Shown piece by piece: positions 8,234 through 16,745 of a stretch of DNA of 64,000 bases. Below the pieces are notes generated by a model that saw only the letters and a list, made by a program, of their open reading frames with translations, made no database searches and was not told where the DNA came from. The stretch spans positions 1-64,000 of the forward strand of contig NZ_JAOTIF010000020.1 in NCBI RefSeq assembly GCF_025628885.1. The letters run 5' to 3'. Made by a program: the position numbers and the translations under genes. The DNA comes from Paraflavisolibacter caeni (GTDB lineage Bacteria; Bacteroidota; Bacteroidia; Chitinophagales; Chitinophagaceae). The number at the start of each line of letters is the position of its first letter. Position 1 is the first letter of the stretch.

Positions 8234-8395
8234 GTGGAACAGGAAAAACATGGCGGCGTACAACAAAAATGTTTCCACACTACTGGAACCATGATTACAA
8301 TCAACTTTCAAATCTCTAATGAACAATATATCTTTAGCCAAACAGATGTAACCCAGACTGCCATCAGTGCCAGAAACATCTTGAAACCGTTGGCA
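8234..8395 (+). repeat. attC-like site 6
   Basis: The left part is TGGAAC followed by CATGGCGGCG. The right side is ACTGCCATCAGTGCCAG, then core GTTGGCA (8389-8395). The loop shares CCCAGACTGCC and ATATCTTTA with other sites. The longer open frame from 8234 runs through this repeat and is not coding there. Confidence 0.65.
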
Positions 8396-8419
8396 GCAAA
8401 GCTTTATGCACCTCAGTTT

Positions 8420-9328
8420 ATGAAACAGGCATTGACATTTTTACTTTTCTTCCCACTTTCCGTTACCCTGTTCGGACAAGATACTTTTTTTAGACCCACT
8501 TACGTTTTTAAAGGCTCTATCATAACCGATAAAGGACAAGAATTGAAGGTTAACATGAACTTCTTAGTTCTTCTCGACTCTACCCTTGTCGGCTCTTATT
8601 ATTACAAACCTTCCAACGGTTCACTAAAACTTGTTGGACAGCTAAATAGCGATAACACCTTTGTTTTGGTTGAGAGAAACGAGAGAGACAACATAACTGG
8701 CTACTTTAATGGTACTTTAGCTGTTGATAAAAAAGCTGCATCAGGAGAATGGACAACACCTTCAAAAGATAAGCAATTTAGTTTCCTGCTGAGCAGAATA
8801 GAAGGAAAATCCTATTGGGACTACATCAAAAAGAATAGAAGCCTTTATGAGTATTCCAACCTGAACTTAGCCATTAAGGAAAGTGATAAAGTATTCTGCA
8901 TTGATGTGGCAAGCCAGGGATTGAACAAGTTGCCAAAACAGCTCGATAGACTAAAAAACGTGGTTTCTATTAATCTGCTCGGCAATGAGTTTACATCGTT
9001 TCCAACAATCCTGACCCATTTAACATCTTTGGACGAAATATCATTAAGTTCCAACAGGCTGAAAACAGTCGGTAGGGAAATAAAACATTTAAAGAACCTG
9101 CGTATTTTAATACTGAACAATAACCAGTTGACAGAACTGCCTAAAGAAATTGGTGAGTTGTCCAATCTGTTGTATTTAGAAATAGGTAATAATAAACTGA
9201 AACGGTTGCCAGATGAAATAAAGTATTTGATAAATCTTCAGGAACTACATATTGAAAGAAATTCTCTTAGTGAAGCTGAAAAACTGAAAATTAAGAGACT
9301 GCTTCCTAATACTGTGGTTCACTTCTGA
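8420..9328 (+). CDS. Secreted leucine-rich-repeat protein
   Basis: A protein of 302 residues from the ATG that gives MKQALTFLLFFPLSVTLFGQ, a signal peptide ending at residue 20. Residues about 25-140 form a beta-rich domain. From about 170 to the end come five leucine-rich repeats with a period of about 23 residues (LKNVVSINLLGN, LTSLDEISLSSN, LKNLRILILNN, LSNLLYLEIGN, LINLQELHIERN). LRR arcs mediate protein-protein contacts; the target is unknown. A single-gene unit between attC-like sites 6 and 7. Confidence 0.8.
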   Translation: MKQALTFLLFFPLSVTLFGQDTFFRPTYVFKGSIITDKGQELKVNMNFLVLLDSTLVGSYYYKPSNGSLKLVGQLNSDNTFVLVERNERDNITGYFNGTLAVDKKAASGEWTTPSKDKQFSFLLSRIEGKSYWDYIKKNRSLYEYSNLNLAIKESDKVFCIDVASQGLNKLPKQLDRLKNVVSINLLGNEFTSFPTILTHLTSLDEISLSSNRLKTVGREIKHLKNLRILILNNNQLTELPKEIGELSNLLYLEIGNNKLKRLPDEIKYLINLQELHIERNSLSEAEKLKIKRLLPNTVVHF

Positions 9329-9338
9329 CTAAGCCTAT

Positions 9339-9479
9339 GCTGCCAACATCTGTTTTTCTGCAATGGCGGCTCTATATATGTAACCAGCTTGTAAATACCG
9401 GTTGAACGCTATAACTTTATTCCAGCTACAGTATCTGGTACTGCCACCATTGACAGAAACACTTTTAATCGTTGTATGC
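9339..9479 (+). repeat. attC-like site 7 (very clear)
   Basis: Left core GCTGCCAAC (9339-9347) and right core GTTGTATGC (9471-9479). TTTTTCTGCAATGGCGG pairs with CTGCCACCATTGACAGAAA, leaving small bulges. It begins 10 bp after the LRR gene stop and ends 6 bp before the next ATG. Confidence 0.8.
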
Positions 9480-9485
9480 AACCTT

Positions 9486-9956
9486 ATGAAGACCTATAAT
9501 ATCAAGATAATATCTCAGAGGAACTCGATTATTCTAATCGCATTATTATTATCTATTTTTATTGGCGGACGGTTAATGCTTCTTCCAAAAAGCATCAATC
9601 AAGGTCTTGCCATACTCCTGACAGCTTTAGTTGCCGTAATTTCTTACCTCTTGTGGCAAAAATTAGTAACTGGAAAAACTGAATGGACGTTGGATGATAC
9701 TGGGCTGCAAGTTATCTGGATGAAACAATTCGCCTTTACCCATATAGAAGATATTCGTCTCAGTTGGTCAGATATTGATAGTTTCAGTGACAAGGCAGAT
9801 CTTAATTATCATACTTTCAAAATAAAACTTCGTTCAGGTCAAACAGTAAAGTTCTATCATGATAACCTGACTACAGGAGACGATTATAAGCAATTTACAG
9901 AGGACTTTGCCCTGTTGTTCAAAGCCATGCAAGCTGCAGCCAACAACAATGTTTGA
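9486..9956 (+). CDS. Two-helix membrane protein with PH-like C-terminal domain
   Basis: A protein of 156 residues from ATG 9486, only 6 bp after an attachment core; the longer frame from 9402 would translate the palindrome. Two membrane helices (about 13-32 and 38-56) are followed by a beta-rich domain (TEWTLDDTGLQVIW...SWSDIDSF...KIKLRSGQTVKFYHD) resembling bacterial PH-like domains; its layout matches the STM3941-like protein at 24772. Function unknown. The last codons and the stop lie inside the next attC-like site, so the C-terminus depends on which cassette follows. Confidence 0.65.
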   Translation: MKTYNIKIISQRNSIILIALLLSIFIGGRLMLLPKSINQGLAILLTALVAVISYLLWQKLVTGKTEWTLDDTGLQVIWMKQFAFTHIEDIRLSWSDIDSFSDKADLNYHTFKIKLRSGQTVKFYHDNLTTGDDYKQFTEDFALLFKAMQAAANNNV

Positions 9957-10074
9957 AAAACAGTGGCTCTATCGCTACATTTATGCTGTAAACAAATAAT
10001 CAACCAAGCATGGTGAGTGAACCCTGGTAACACAGACTACCACTGTTTCTCAAACACTTGCTACCGTTATGTGC
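9936..10074 (+). repeat. attC-like site 8 (very clear)
   Basis: Left core GCAGCCAAC (9936-9944) and right core GTTATGTGC (10066-10074). TTTGAAAAACAGTGG (9952-9966) pairs with CCACTGTTTCTCAAA (10040-10054) at 14 of 15 positions. It overlaps the 3' end of the upstream gene. Confidence 0.8.
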
Positions 10075-10080
10075 AACTCT

Positions 10081-10557
10081 ATGAAACAGTTCCTATACTT
10101 AGCTTTTATATTATCAAGTCTCAGCTCTTGTGGGGAAGAAGGCCAAAGCGATGCCGCTACCGTACAACCTGTTATTACTGAACAGCCGCCACAACCCAGC
10201 AATCAACCCTCTAAAGCCCAGACACCTGTGTTATTTGTGCAGTGGCATTACCCTGATTCTGTAGATGGATTAAAAGCACTGGAGATTCGGCAGAAGGTGG
10301 AAAACAAGATAGATGCAGCCCTTAGGACAAAAGGGCAAGGTCAGTGGTTTGCAGGGGACTTAGGACCTGGTGGAGCAAATATGCTCTATGAAGTTCACAG
10401 CCATGAAAAAGCACTGCCCATTATCTTAGAAGTACTCAAAAAGGAAGGACTGGAAAAAGAAACCCTTATTGCTCAGAGGATATACACCGATGCAGAAAAC
10501 TGGTCATATAAAGTTGTTTATCCCAAAGACTACCAAGGCGAGTTTAATGACATGTGA
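10081..10557 (+). CDS. Lipoprotein of unknown function
   Basis: A protein of 158 residues from ATG 10081, 6 bp after an attachment core. The lipoprotein signal MKQFLYLAFILSSLSSC gives Cys17. A linker rich in Gln and Pro (about 30-48) leads to a compact domain (FVQWHYPDSVDGLKALEIRQKVENKID...) that looks like a small alpha/beta fold with a conserved-looking GDLGPGGANMLYEV. I cannot assign a family. Single-gene unit. Confidence 0.65.
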   Translation: MKQFLYLAFILSSLSSCGEEGQSDAATVQPVITEQPPQPSNQPSKAQTPVLFVQWHYPDSVDGLKALEIRQKVENKIDAALRTKGQGQWFAGDLGPGGANMLYEVHSHEKALPIILEVLKKEGLEKETLIAQRIYTDAENWSYKVVYPKDYQGEFNDM

Positions 10558-10567
10558 CCAAAAGCAG

Positions 10568-10705
10568 CACATAACACAACAGCTTTGTGATAGCAGGGCA
10601 CCAGCACTATATTTGAACCACAAAACAAGAATCAGCAGCCATGTAAAGGTAGGATTAAGTGACACAAACTATCCTGCCTCCGCAAAGCTGTAAGAAACGT
10701 TAGGC
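10568..10705 (+). repeat. attC-like site 9 (canonical right core)
   Basis: Left core ACATAAC and right core GTTAGGC (10699-10705), which matches the classical GTTRRRY consensus. AGCTTTGTGATAGCAGG (from 10581) pairs with CCTGCCTCCGCAAAGCT (from 10673) at 14 of 17 positions. Confidence 0.8.
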
Positions 10706-10852
10706 GTCATTGTAATTTATAACTTTCGCCAACTTAGGCGGACACATCCATATAACTCTTGGCGCAATCAACCTCTTTTTTGACGCGATTATACCCTATT
10801 TATTCTGTGGTTAATCAGTATGTTTGAACCGTAAAAAATCAACATAATAACT

Positions 10853-11293
10853 ATGGCACTAATCAATCCTCACATTAACTTTAACGGAAATGCCGAAGAA
10901 GCATTTACGTTTTACAAATCAGTATTTGGCGGAGAGTTTGCAAAGGTTATTCGTTTCAAAGACCTTGCAAGTCCTGAATTCCCGGTAGCAGAAAAAGAAG
11001 AAAATAAAATTATGCATATTGCTTTGCCTATCGGAAAAAGTAATATGTTGAGGGCAAATGATGTTCCGGAAAGTATGGGAAAAACCAACGAAAATGAGAA
11101 CAGAAGTAAAATTGTAATAATTACGGAAAGTAAAGAAGAAGCAGACAAATTATTTAATGGGCTTTCAGTAGGAGGACAAATAGAAGGGCCGATCGGTGAT
11201 AGTCCTTGGGGTTCATATTTTGGTTGTTTTAGAGACAAATACGGCATTGAATGGATTGTGGAATTTGACCCAAAATATAACGGGAAAGTATAA
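10853..11293 (+). CDS. VOC superfamily protein (PhnB/glyoxalase-like)
   Basis: A protein of 146 residues. The start INPHINFNGNAEEAFTFYKSVFGGEF is the PhnB-type VOC signature, and the end WGSYFGCFRDKYGIEWIVEFD is the matching C-terminal beta-alpha-beta-beta module. It has paired VOC modules and no signal peptide, so it is cytosolic. Relatives bind metal and small molecules and include resistance and detoxification proteins; substrate unknown. A 147 bp leader separates it from site 9. Confidence 0.85.
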   Translation: MALINPHINFNGNAEEAFTFYKSVFGGEFAKVIRFKDLASPEFPVAEKEENKIMHIALPIGKSNMLRANDVPESMGKTNENENRSKIVIITESKEEADKLFNGLSVGGQIEGPIGDSPWGSYFGCFRDKYGIEWIVEFDPKYNGKV

Positions 11294-11308
11294 GCAGAAA
11301 ACAACGAA

Positions 11309-11446
11309 CGCCTAACAAAAAGTTTTGCAAAAGCAGGGCGTCAAAATTATCTTTAAACTATAAAACATGCTATCAGCAGCCATGCAAAAGATAGGGAGTT
11401 GTAACCCAGACTTCCCTGCCTTTGCAAAGCTCTGAAACCGTTGAAG
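11309..11446 (+). repeat. attC-like site 10 (very clear)
   Basis: Left core GCCTAAC (11310-11316) matches the classical RYYYAAC, and the right core is GTTGAAG (11440-11446). TTTGCAAAAGCAGGG (from 11324) pairs with CCCTGCCTTTGCAAA (11414-11428) at 14 of 15 positions. Confidence 0.85.
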
Positions 11447-11466
11447 GCAATTTGACAAGACAGCAA

Positions 11467-11931
11467 ATGAATGAGACAATCAATCATAAACAAATACCCA
11501 AAACAGAAACTGAATTAGAGCAGTGGATGAAAGAAAATTGCTTCAACTTTGAGGGTTATTCAATAAATGGAAATGCTATTTACGAAGGGTATGGAATTGA
11601 TAAATCCGGAGGACAATATACTTGGTATTATACAGAACGTGGGCAAAAGAATAATTTAAAATTCTTCCTAACTGAGGAAGAAATTATTGAGTATGCTTAT
11701 AATCAAATTGCAAATGACAAATGGGCAAAAACACATTGTATAGGGTTTAATATCAATAAAAATGAGGCACTTGAACTTGCCCAAAAGCTCCAAGGCTTAG
11801 GCATTGACTTCTTTCAAGATGAAGTACCTTATTACGGCTTGCAGAAACCAGTTTTTAGAACATTCGTACTTGGATGCGATTGCAACCGTGTAAATAATTT
11901 AAAAAGAAAATATTATAAAGCACCTCGATAA
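11467..11931 (+). CDS. Cytosolic cassette protein of unknown function
   Basis: A protein of 154 residues, starting at the ATG about 20 bp after an attachment core (an upstream in-frame start would translate the core). It is acidic and soluble: a helical start (TETELEQWMKENCF), a beta-rich middle (EGYGIDKSGGQYTWYYTERGQ), then helices and a basic end. Four cysteines, no signal peptide. I do not recognise a family; the size and solitary position are those of typical unknown cassette proteins. Confidence 0.6.
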   Translation: MNETINHKQIPKTETELEQWMKENCFNFEGYSINGNAIYEGYGIDKSGGQYTWYYTERGQKNNLKFFLTEEEIIEYAYNQIANDKWAKTHCIGFNINKNEALELAQKLQGLGIDFFQDEVPYYGLQKPVFRTFVLGCDCNRVNNLKRKYYKAPR

Positions 11932-11934
11932 AAA

Positions 11935-12074
11935 CTGCCTACAACATGAAATATTTGTAAAATGGCTGCTCCAGAACTATCATTCAACTATAAAACAATA
12001 ATCAACGGCATAGGTATAGTGAGCGGCAGTAACACAGACTTCAACCATTTCTCAAATATCTTTGAACGTTATAA
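11935..12074 (+). repeat. attC-like site 11
   Basis: Left core CTGCCTACAAC (11935-11945) and right core GTTATAA (12068-12074). ATTTGTAAAATGGCTG pairs loosely with the CTTCAACCATTTCTCAAAT side. Its left arm is almost the same as those of sites 3 and 15. Confidence 0.7.
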
Positions 12075-12096
12075 TCAATTTAGAAATACACTACCA

Positions 12097-12555
12097 TTGA
12101 AAAAACTTTTCCCAATCATATTGCTCTTTGCTGCTTGTACGACAAATTCAAGCAAAGTTGACAAAGCTCAACCTTCAAAAGACACTTTACTGCGACAAAC
12201 TTCACAATTAAATAAACCAAACCTTGAACCTGAAAGTAAAATACAAACTTTGACACTTAGTTATAATGCATTTTCCTGTACTTGTGGGCAATGGAGTGAA
12301 TCAAAATTCGACAAGGATTCTACTAATAAGATTCATTATTGGTTAGAACCTGCAAATACAATGTTGGTAAATGCAGATACATTGTTTAATGGCGAATTAC
12401 CACTACAAATACAAGTAACAGGACAAGTAGCAAATGAAAATGGTTACCCGGTTGGAATAATCTTAGAAAAAGTTCGTTTAGATGAAGCAGCGAAAGTATT
12501 CATATATACAAAAATTAAGGTGCTAAAAAATGGACAGAAGAAAAATGGCTACTAA
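12097..12555 (+). CDS. Lipoprotein of unknown function (TTG start)
   Basis: A protein of 152 residues. I place the start at TTG 12097 because it gives a textbook lipoprotein signal (MKKLFPIILLFAAC, Cys14), whereas the longer frame from 11962 translates attC-like site 11. The mature protein has one CTC pair (SCTCGQW) and an all-beta look (LSYNAFSCTCGQWSES, LQIQVTGQVANENG). Function unknown. Its final codons merge with the left core of the next, truncated site. Confidence 0.6.
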   Translation: MKKLFPIILLFAACTTNSSKVDKAQPSKDTLLRQTSQLNKPNLEPESKIQTLTLSYNAFSCTCGQWSESKFDKDSTNKIHYWLEPANTMLVNADTLFNGELPLQIQVTGQVANENGYPVGIILEKVRLDEAAKVFIYTKIKVLKNGQKKNGY

Positions 12556-12574
12556 CATAGGTTTGCCATTATAT
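12549..12574 (+). repeat. Truncated attC-like left end
   Basis: CTACTAACATAGGTTTGCC resembles the left ends at 14.2 and 35.0 kb (GCTAACATnGGTTTG). No matching right arm follows before the GC-rich gene at 12710. Confidence 0.45.
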
Positions 12575-12709
12575 AAAATTGTAGTCCACCCAAGGTCTCC
12601 CGCTAGGGACATCAGTTCTACACCTTGGCAACAGTGATCCACAAGTGAATATGTGCCCTACTTGCAAAAGCCTTGCAATTGTGTTATCTTGTAAGTAAAC
12701 GTCAGCTTT

Positions 12710-13369
12710 ATGAAAGGTTTGCTGTTTGCCTTTGCGTCCCTGTATTTTATTTGCTGCACCAAGCAGGCCACCCGGGACGGTGCCGAAGCAAAAAAGTTAG
12801 GAGATACTCCCGTCCTGTCGGCTGTCAAAGGAAAGGGCGGCGGAACTCCCACTGCTCCTACCACCTTTACCAAATACACTATCCAACAGGGGGCCCACGA
12901 ATGTGACCAGCGGACGCTTAAGTCGGTCTCGGGCACTTCGATGAACTTCGTGGCCCAATTCGACAGCACGGCCATCTACCCAGCCGTCATTACTGACTAC
13001 AACCATGCCTACGATGCAAACAAGCTCTGGGGCTTCTCGGAAGGGCTGAACAATCAATACAACAGCGCGCGCCTGGGCTGGCGCTGGCTGAATGGCAAAC
13101 TGGAGTTGCTTGCCTACGTGTATGTAAAAGGCACGCTGCTGCGCGATCCCATTTCCTATGACCCTCCATTTATTAAAGCCGTGGAAATTGGCAGGGAAAT
13201 CAATTGCAGTATTGCGGTTTCGGGCAGCAGCTATGTCTTCACTGTGGATGGCGTGGCGGTGAAAACAGCGCGGGGCACGTCTGCTTCCACCTTTAGCGGC
13301 TACCAGCAGTATCCTTATTTCGGCGGCACGCTGACGGCGCCGCACCTGATGAACTTCTATATCAAGTGA
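12710..13369 (+). CDS. GC-rich lipoprotein of unknown function
   Basis: A protein of 219 residues with lipoprotein signal MKGLLFAFASLYFICC. After a Gly/Pro/Thr linker comes a domain rich in Tyr, Trp and Gly (LWGFSEGLNNQYNSARLGWRWLNGKLELLAYVY) that looks like a secreted beta-sandwich, perhaps lectin- or LamG-like, but no family is assigned. Its codons are clearly richer in G+C than those of neighbouring cassettes, pointing to a different origin. It is flanked by a left-only and a right-only attachment fragment, so it may have replaced the inner parts of two sites. Confidence 0.65.
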   Translation: MKGLLFAFASLYFICCTKQATRDGAEAKKLGDTPVLSAVKGKGGGTPTAPTTFTKYTIQQGAHECDQRTLKSVSGTSMNFVAQFDSTAIYPAVITDYNHAYDANKLWGFSEGLNNQYNSARLGWRWLNGKLELLAYVYVKGTLLRDPISYDPPFIKAVEIGREINCSIAVSGSSYVFTVDGVAVKTARGTSASTFSGYQQYPYFGGTLTAPHLMNFYIK

Positions 13370-13386
13370 GATGGTGAGTGGTGAAC

Positions 13387-13453
13387 AGCATATCTTTACC
13401 CCAGCTACGGAATCATGGACTGCCGCCACAGCAGCAAGCCCTGTTCGTTAGCG
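13387..13453 (+). repeat. attC-like right half
   Basis: The loop-and-right-arm sequence TATCTTTACCCCAGC, ACTGCCGCCACAGC and core GTTAGCG (13447-13453) match the right halves of sites 7 and 13. The left arm is missing. Confidence 0.6.
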
Positions 13454-13476
13454 GTAATGCAAAAAACCTTGCAGTT

Positions 13477-14229
13477 ATGGTGTACAATATTTTAAACGGC
13501 GACTCCCTTGCTTACAGTTTTCCAGATGCAAAAATTGAAGGGGAGATTATTGTTGTTAGAGAAGGTCTTATTGACGGAGAATTATCAGGCGATAACCTGC
13601 ATGACTTTTGGCAATCAAGAGCCAGATACGTGAGAATAACAGAAACCGAATACAATAATTCTGTTGTAAAAGAATTTGAAAAAATAATAAATGCGCCTAA
13701 TCATTCAGAGTTTAATCTTTGGTTTGAGTATGACTTGTTTTGTCAGGTAAATATGTGGTTTGTTATTTCAATTATCAATAGTTTGCCAATAAAGAAAAAA
13801 GTTTTTGCTGTTTATACTTCTTACTTAGACAAAACCAATAAACAGTTTTGGAATGGCTTTGGACCAGCAAAGTCAGATGAACTTAAAGTTTGTTATGCGG
13901 ATAGAATTCCTTTAAGTGAAGCCGACATAAATTTCGGGCAAGAGTTGTGGAAAGCATACAAAAACGGTAACCTTGAAGAGTTGACAAATCTCTCAAAGCA
14001 TCAATCTTCAGCTTTTCCGTATTTACAAGAAGTAGTAAAGGCACATGTTGACCGCTTTCCAAAAGATGGGACAAAAGGAAGACCTGAAAAAGTTATTGAA
14101 GACATCATAAAAAATATTTCTACTGATTTTCATAAAGTGTTCGAAGAATTTTGGAACCGCGAAAGCATTTATGGCTTTGGTGACACTCAATTAAAAAGTC
14201 TCTATGACAAAGTAATGCACTACCGCTAA
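13477..14229 (+). CDS. DUF1835-like protein
   Basis: A protein of 250 residues from ATG 13477 (a longer frame from 13378 would translate an attachment half-site). The start MVYNILNGDSLAYSFPDAKIEG and then EIIVVREGLIDG resemble the N-terminus of DUF1835 proteins. The middle has a predicted Rossmann-like pattern and the end is helical. Biochemical role unknown; cytosolic. The stop codon TAA lies inside the next left core (CGC-TAA-C). Confidence 0.65.
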   Translation: MVYNILNGDSLAYSFPDAKIEGEIIVVREGLIDGELSGDNLHDFWQSRARYVRITETEYNNSVVKEFEKIINAPNHSEFNLWFEYDLFCQVNMWFVISIINSLPIKKKVFAVYTSYLDKTNKQFWNGFGPAKSDELKVCYADRIPLSEADINFGQELWKAYKNGNLEELTNLSKHQSSAFPYLQEVVKAHVDRFPKDGTKGRPEKVIEDIIKNISTDFHKVFEEFWNRESIYGFGDTQLKSLYDKVMHYR

Positions 14230-14416
14230 CATTGGTTTGGGGCTATGGCGGCTGAACGAACATGAACTCATCGTCCAGTCCGCTGCTCAGCTGCGATTCT
14301 GGCTGACGAATAACGCCGGGCGACAGAATATAACTTCAACTTTATAACTTTACTCAACTTCGGTTCGGGCTGAAGGATCACGGAATATCGCCAAAGCGCC
14401 AAGCCTCGGCTTTAGC
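14224..14416 (+). repeat. attC-like site 12 (long subfamily)
   Basis: Left core CGCTAAC (14224-14230). GGTTTGGGGCTATGGCG pairs with CGCCAAAGCGCCAAGCC at most positions. The loop (ACGAATAACGCCGG; CTCAACTTCGGTTC) is shared with site 22 but not with the sites of about 140 bp. The right core is unclear. Confidence 0.65.
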
Positions 14417-14448
14417 CGCTACTTTTCCGCAATTCTAAAACAGAATCA

Positions 14449-14865
14449 ATGGATGCAGAAACTTTATTGTTTAAACTAAGGGATGCGCTTAACACACATG
14501 ACATTGAAGCCTTTGTTGCATGTTTTGACGAAAACTATTACAGTGAGCAGCCTGCTCATCCTGCCCGTACATTCCAAGGACGAGAGCAGGTGAGAAAGAA
14601 CTGGGCTTCTAATTTTGAGGAAATGCCTGACTTTTCAGCTCAGTTAATAAGACACGCCATCAGCCATGACACACTATGGACGGAATGGGAATGGCAAGGA
14701 ACAAGAAGAGACACCAGTAAACTGTTCATGCGTGGCGTGATGATCATGGGTGTAGAAGAGGGTAAGATTACTTGGGGCAGATTGTATGTAGAACCTGTGG
14801 AAGTGAGTGGGAAAGGTATTGAGGGGGCTGTGGCAGAAGTCATGCATGGCAAGAAAACTAGTTAA
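14449..14865 (+). CDS. SnoaL-like / NTF2-fold protein
   Basis: A protein of 138 residues. The N-terminal helix LRDALNTHDIEAFVACFDENY, then HPARTFQGREQVRKNW and WTEWEWQGTRRDTS, match the SnoaL/NTF2-like cone fold with its internal pocket. No signal peptide. Such proteins may be hydrolases or isomerases or bind small ligands; without pocket data no substrate can be named. It is one of several NTF2-fold genes in this window (also 16746, 20175, 25513, 46466). Confidence 0.85.
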   Translation: MDAETLLFKLRDALNTHDIEAFVACFDENYYSEQPAHPARTFQGREQVRKNWASNFEEMPDFSAQLIRHAISHDTLWTEWEWQGTRRDTSKLFMRGVMIMGVEEGKITWGRLYVEPVEVSGKGIEGAVAEVMHGKKTS

Positions 14866-14894
14866 TGTAACAGACGCTGAGAAAAGCATTTGCT

Positions 14895-15034
14895 GCTTCT
14901 AACATTAATTTTTCTGCGCTGGCGGATTCAAATTGGTAACCAGCTTTTAGATCTTTACTAAACACCATATCTTTATCCAGGCTAATGAAACAAGGACTGC
15001 CGCCACGGCAGAAACACCTTGAATCGTTGTATGC
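14895..15034 (+). repeat. attC-like site 13 (very clear)
   Basis: Left core CTTCTAAC and right core GTTGTATGC (15026-15034). TTTTTCTGCGCTGGCGG (14909-14925) pairs with CCGCCACGGCAGAAACA (15000-15016) at 14 of 17 positions. Confidence 0.8.
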
Positions 15035-15113
15035 AAACTGTTCAATTAAACTTCAGTATACTACCTTTTTCGTAACTTTCTATTAATCTATTTAAAAGAT
15101 TTAACCAATCAAT

Positions 15114-15401
15114 ATGGGACATTTTACTATTGATCTTCCCGATAATAGACATGGAGATGTTAGGTGGGGGAAAGTAAGAAAGTTGCAATTCCCTTTTCTC
15201 TGGCTAACAAGGAAAAATAGGGATGAAAAAATGGGTTATATAATTAAGGTTAATCCTGCTGTTGATGGCGTAAGTATGTTTCAGCTTTTTAAAACAAAAG
15301 AGGGCAAATGGTTCCAAGACCCAGATGAAAGAAAGCAAGTGGAAGATAAAATTACACTTGCTATAAAAGATGCTATTGAGAAGCATGAACAAACAACTTA
15401 A
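15114..15401 (+). CDS. Small soluble protein of unknown function
   Basis: A protein of 95 residues. A beta-rich first half (HFTIDLPDN, LQFPFLWL) precedes GYIIKVNPAVDG and a charged C-terminal helix (ERKQVEDKITLAIKDAIEKHE). No signal peptide, no membrane helix, no known family. It starts 79 bp after site 13 and ends 26 bp before site 14, making a minimal cassette. Confidence 0.55.
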   Translation: MGHFTIDLPDNRHGDVRWGKVRKLQFPFLWLTRKNRDEKMGYIIKVNPAVDGVSMFQLFKTKEGKWFQDPDERKQVEDKITLAIKDAIEKHEQTT

Positions 15402-15427
15402 AAAATAGCTAATACCATATTAGTCTG

Positions 15428-15569
15428 TATACAACATTGATTTTTAAGCCATGACGGCTTTATGACCAGTATCAACTTTCGTCTTATAATTAAACCTGTT
15501 AGCTTTATCCTGAGTAACGGAACACTGACTGCCACCTCGGGCAGAAACATCTGAATCCGCTGCCTGCAA
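15428..15569 (+). repeat. attC-like site 14 (degenerate right core)
   Basis: Left core GTATACAAC (15428-15436). The body closely resembles site 5 (ATTTTTAAGCCATGACGGC, CTTTATCCTGAGTAACGG, ACTGCCACC). At the right core position it reads GCTGCCTGC instead of GTTGTATGC, so it may be inactive. Confidence 0.7.
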
Positions 15570-15770
15570 GTTGATGTCCCTGCTCTTCACATTTAATTGC
15601 GAATAGCAATACTCTCGAAGGCTATTAAGTTAGTAGCTTTCTTTAGAGGCTACAATTTTTGCTGTCTGTTGACGATTGCCTGTTGTTTATATATATTGGA
15701 TTGAAGTAATCATTTTATAGTCTTAGTTTACCTGTGTATCAGAATGATATACTAACTATAACGAATTATA

Positions 15771-16520
15771 ATGAAATCATACAATTTACTTAATCAAGAA
15801 GAAAAGAGTGTTCAACCTTCATCACAATCTACCTTTACAATTGGACGGACGTTTGGCATCCTGTTATTGCTTCAATTAATCGCAGCTCTCACACTGCCCT
15901 TTATATTGTCTAAACCAGTAACTTATGGTTCTCCGGCTTTCCTTACTGCTGTGGCAGCGCATTCCTTTCAGATTCGATCGGCTGTGCTTCTCTCTTTCGT
16001 AGGTTCGGGACTAACCGTTTATCTTGGTATAACTGCGTTTCAGATATTTAGGCACTATAATATATCCGTTGCGCTATTGTTTGTGGTGGTTTGTGCTATC
16101 AGTTGCACTTTGGATATCGTGCAGGCCGGTACCATCATGTCGATGCTGTCAATAAGCAATGCGTTCGTTGCTTCAGGTGCCGCAAATTCCGAGCGGTACG
16201 AGGTTATTGGTGCGGCGATAGCTGCTGTGAGACGCTCAGCCCATATTATGCAGTTGCTTGCTATTGGCGCTTGGATGTTTGTTTTCTATATTTCACTGTT
16301 GCGCTTCAAACTGATTCCGCGTGTGTTAGCCGCCATAGGAGTCCTTGGGGTAACACTTCAATTCATTGGAGTAACATTAATGATGCTCCTGGGGTATCCT
16401 TCAATTGGAGAGATGGCTATGCCTTTGCTTCCTATCCAGATAACTGTTGCCGTATGGCTGATGATCAAAGGCTTCAACAACCCTACTCTAAAGTCAGGAG
16501 CTGTTTCGGACGTTAGATAA
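15771..16520 (+). CDS. DUF4386 family integral membrane protein
   Basis: A protein of 249 residues with a polar N-terminus (1-24) and about seven hydrophobic helices. RTFGILLLLQLIAALTLP, the long SYN/YN-type loops and the late KLIPRVLAAIGVLG mark it as DUF4386, like the gene at 2989; the pair differ enough to be separate acquisitions rather than a tandem duplicate. Function unknown. The leader after site 14 is about 200 bp and could hold its promoter. Confidence 0.85.
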   Translation: MKSYNLLNQEEKSVQPSSQSTFTIGRTFGILLLLQLIAALTLPFILSKPVTYGSPAFLTAVAAHSFQIRSAVLLSFVGSGLTVYLGITAFQIFRHYNISVALLFVVVCAISCTLDIVQAGTIMSMLSISNAFVASGAANSERYEVIGAAIAAVRRSAHIMQLLAIGAWMFVFYISLLRFKLIPRVLAAIGVLGVTLQFIGVTLMMLLGYPSIGEMAMPLLPIQITVAVWLMIKGFNNPTLKSGAVSDVR

Positions 16521-16537
16521 AGTTTATAATAGGGAAC

Positions 16538-16677
16538 CTGCAGGCAACATTCGTATTTGTAAAACGGCTGATTCTAAGCTATCTTTCAACAATGAAACAT
16601 TAATCAACGGCATAGGTACAGTGAAGCGGAAGGAATCCAGACGACAGCCTATTCACAAATACCTTTGACCGTTGGGC
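16538..16677 (+). repeat. attC-like site 15 (very clear)
   Basis: Left core CAGGCAAC and right core GTTGGGC (16671-16677), fitting GTTRRRY. ATTTGTAAAACGGCTG pairs with CAGCCTATTCACAAAT (16645-16660) with small bulges. Confidence 0.8.
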
Positions 16678-16745
16678 ACAAAATTGCATGATTTTAAGTA
16701 GATTTACTTCATTAAGCTCTTTCACTTTAAAATACGGAGGTTATT

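Noticed and set aside
8234-8419. N-terminal extension of the LRR protein
   Set aside because: The extra residues translate attC-like site 6; the ATG at 8420 starts a proper signal peptide.
12797-13429. Minus-strand frame of 210 codons opposite the GC-rich lipoprotein gene
   Set aside because: It is a shadow of the high-GC coding frame on the plus strand; the plus-strand protein has a lipoprotein signal and natural composition.
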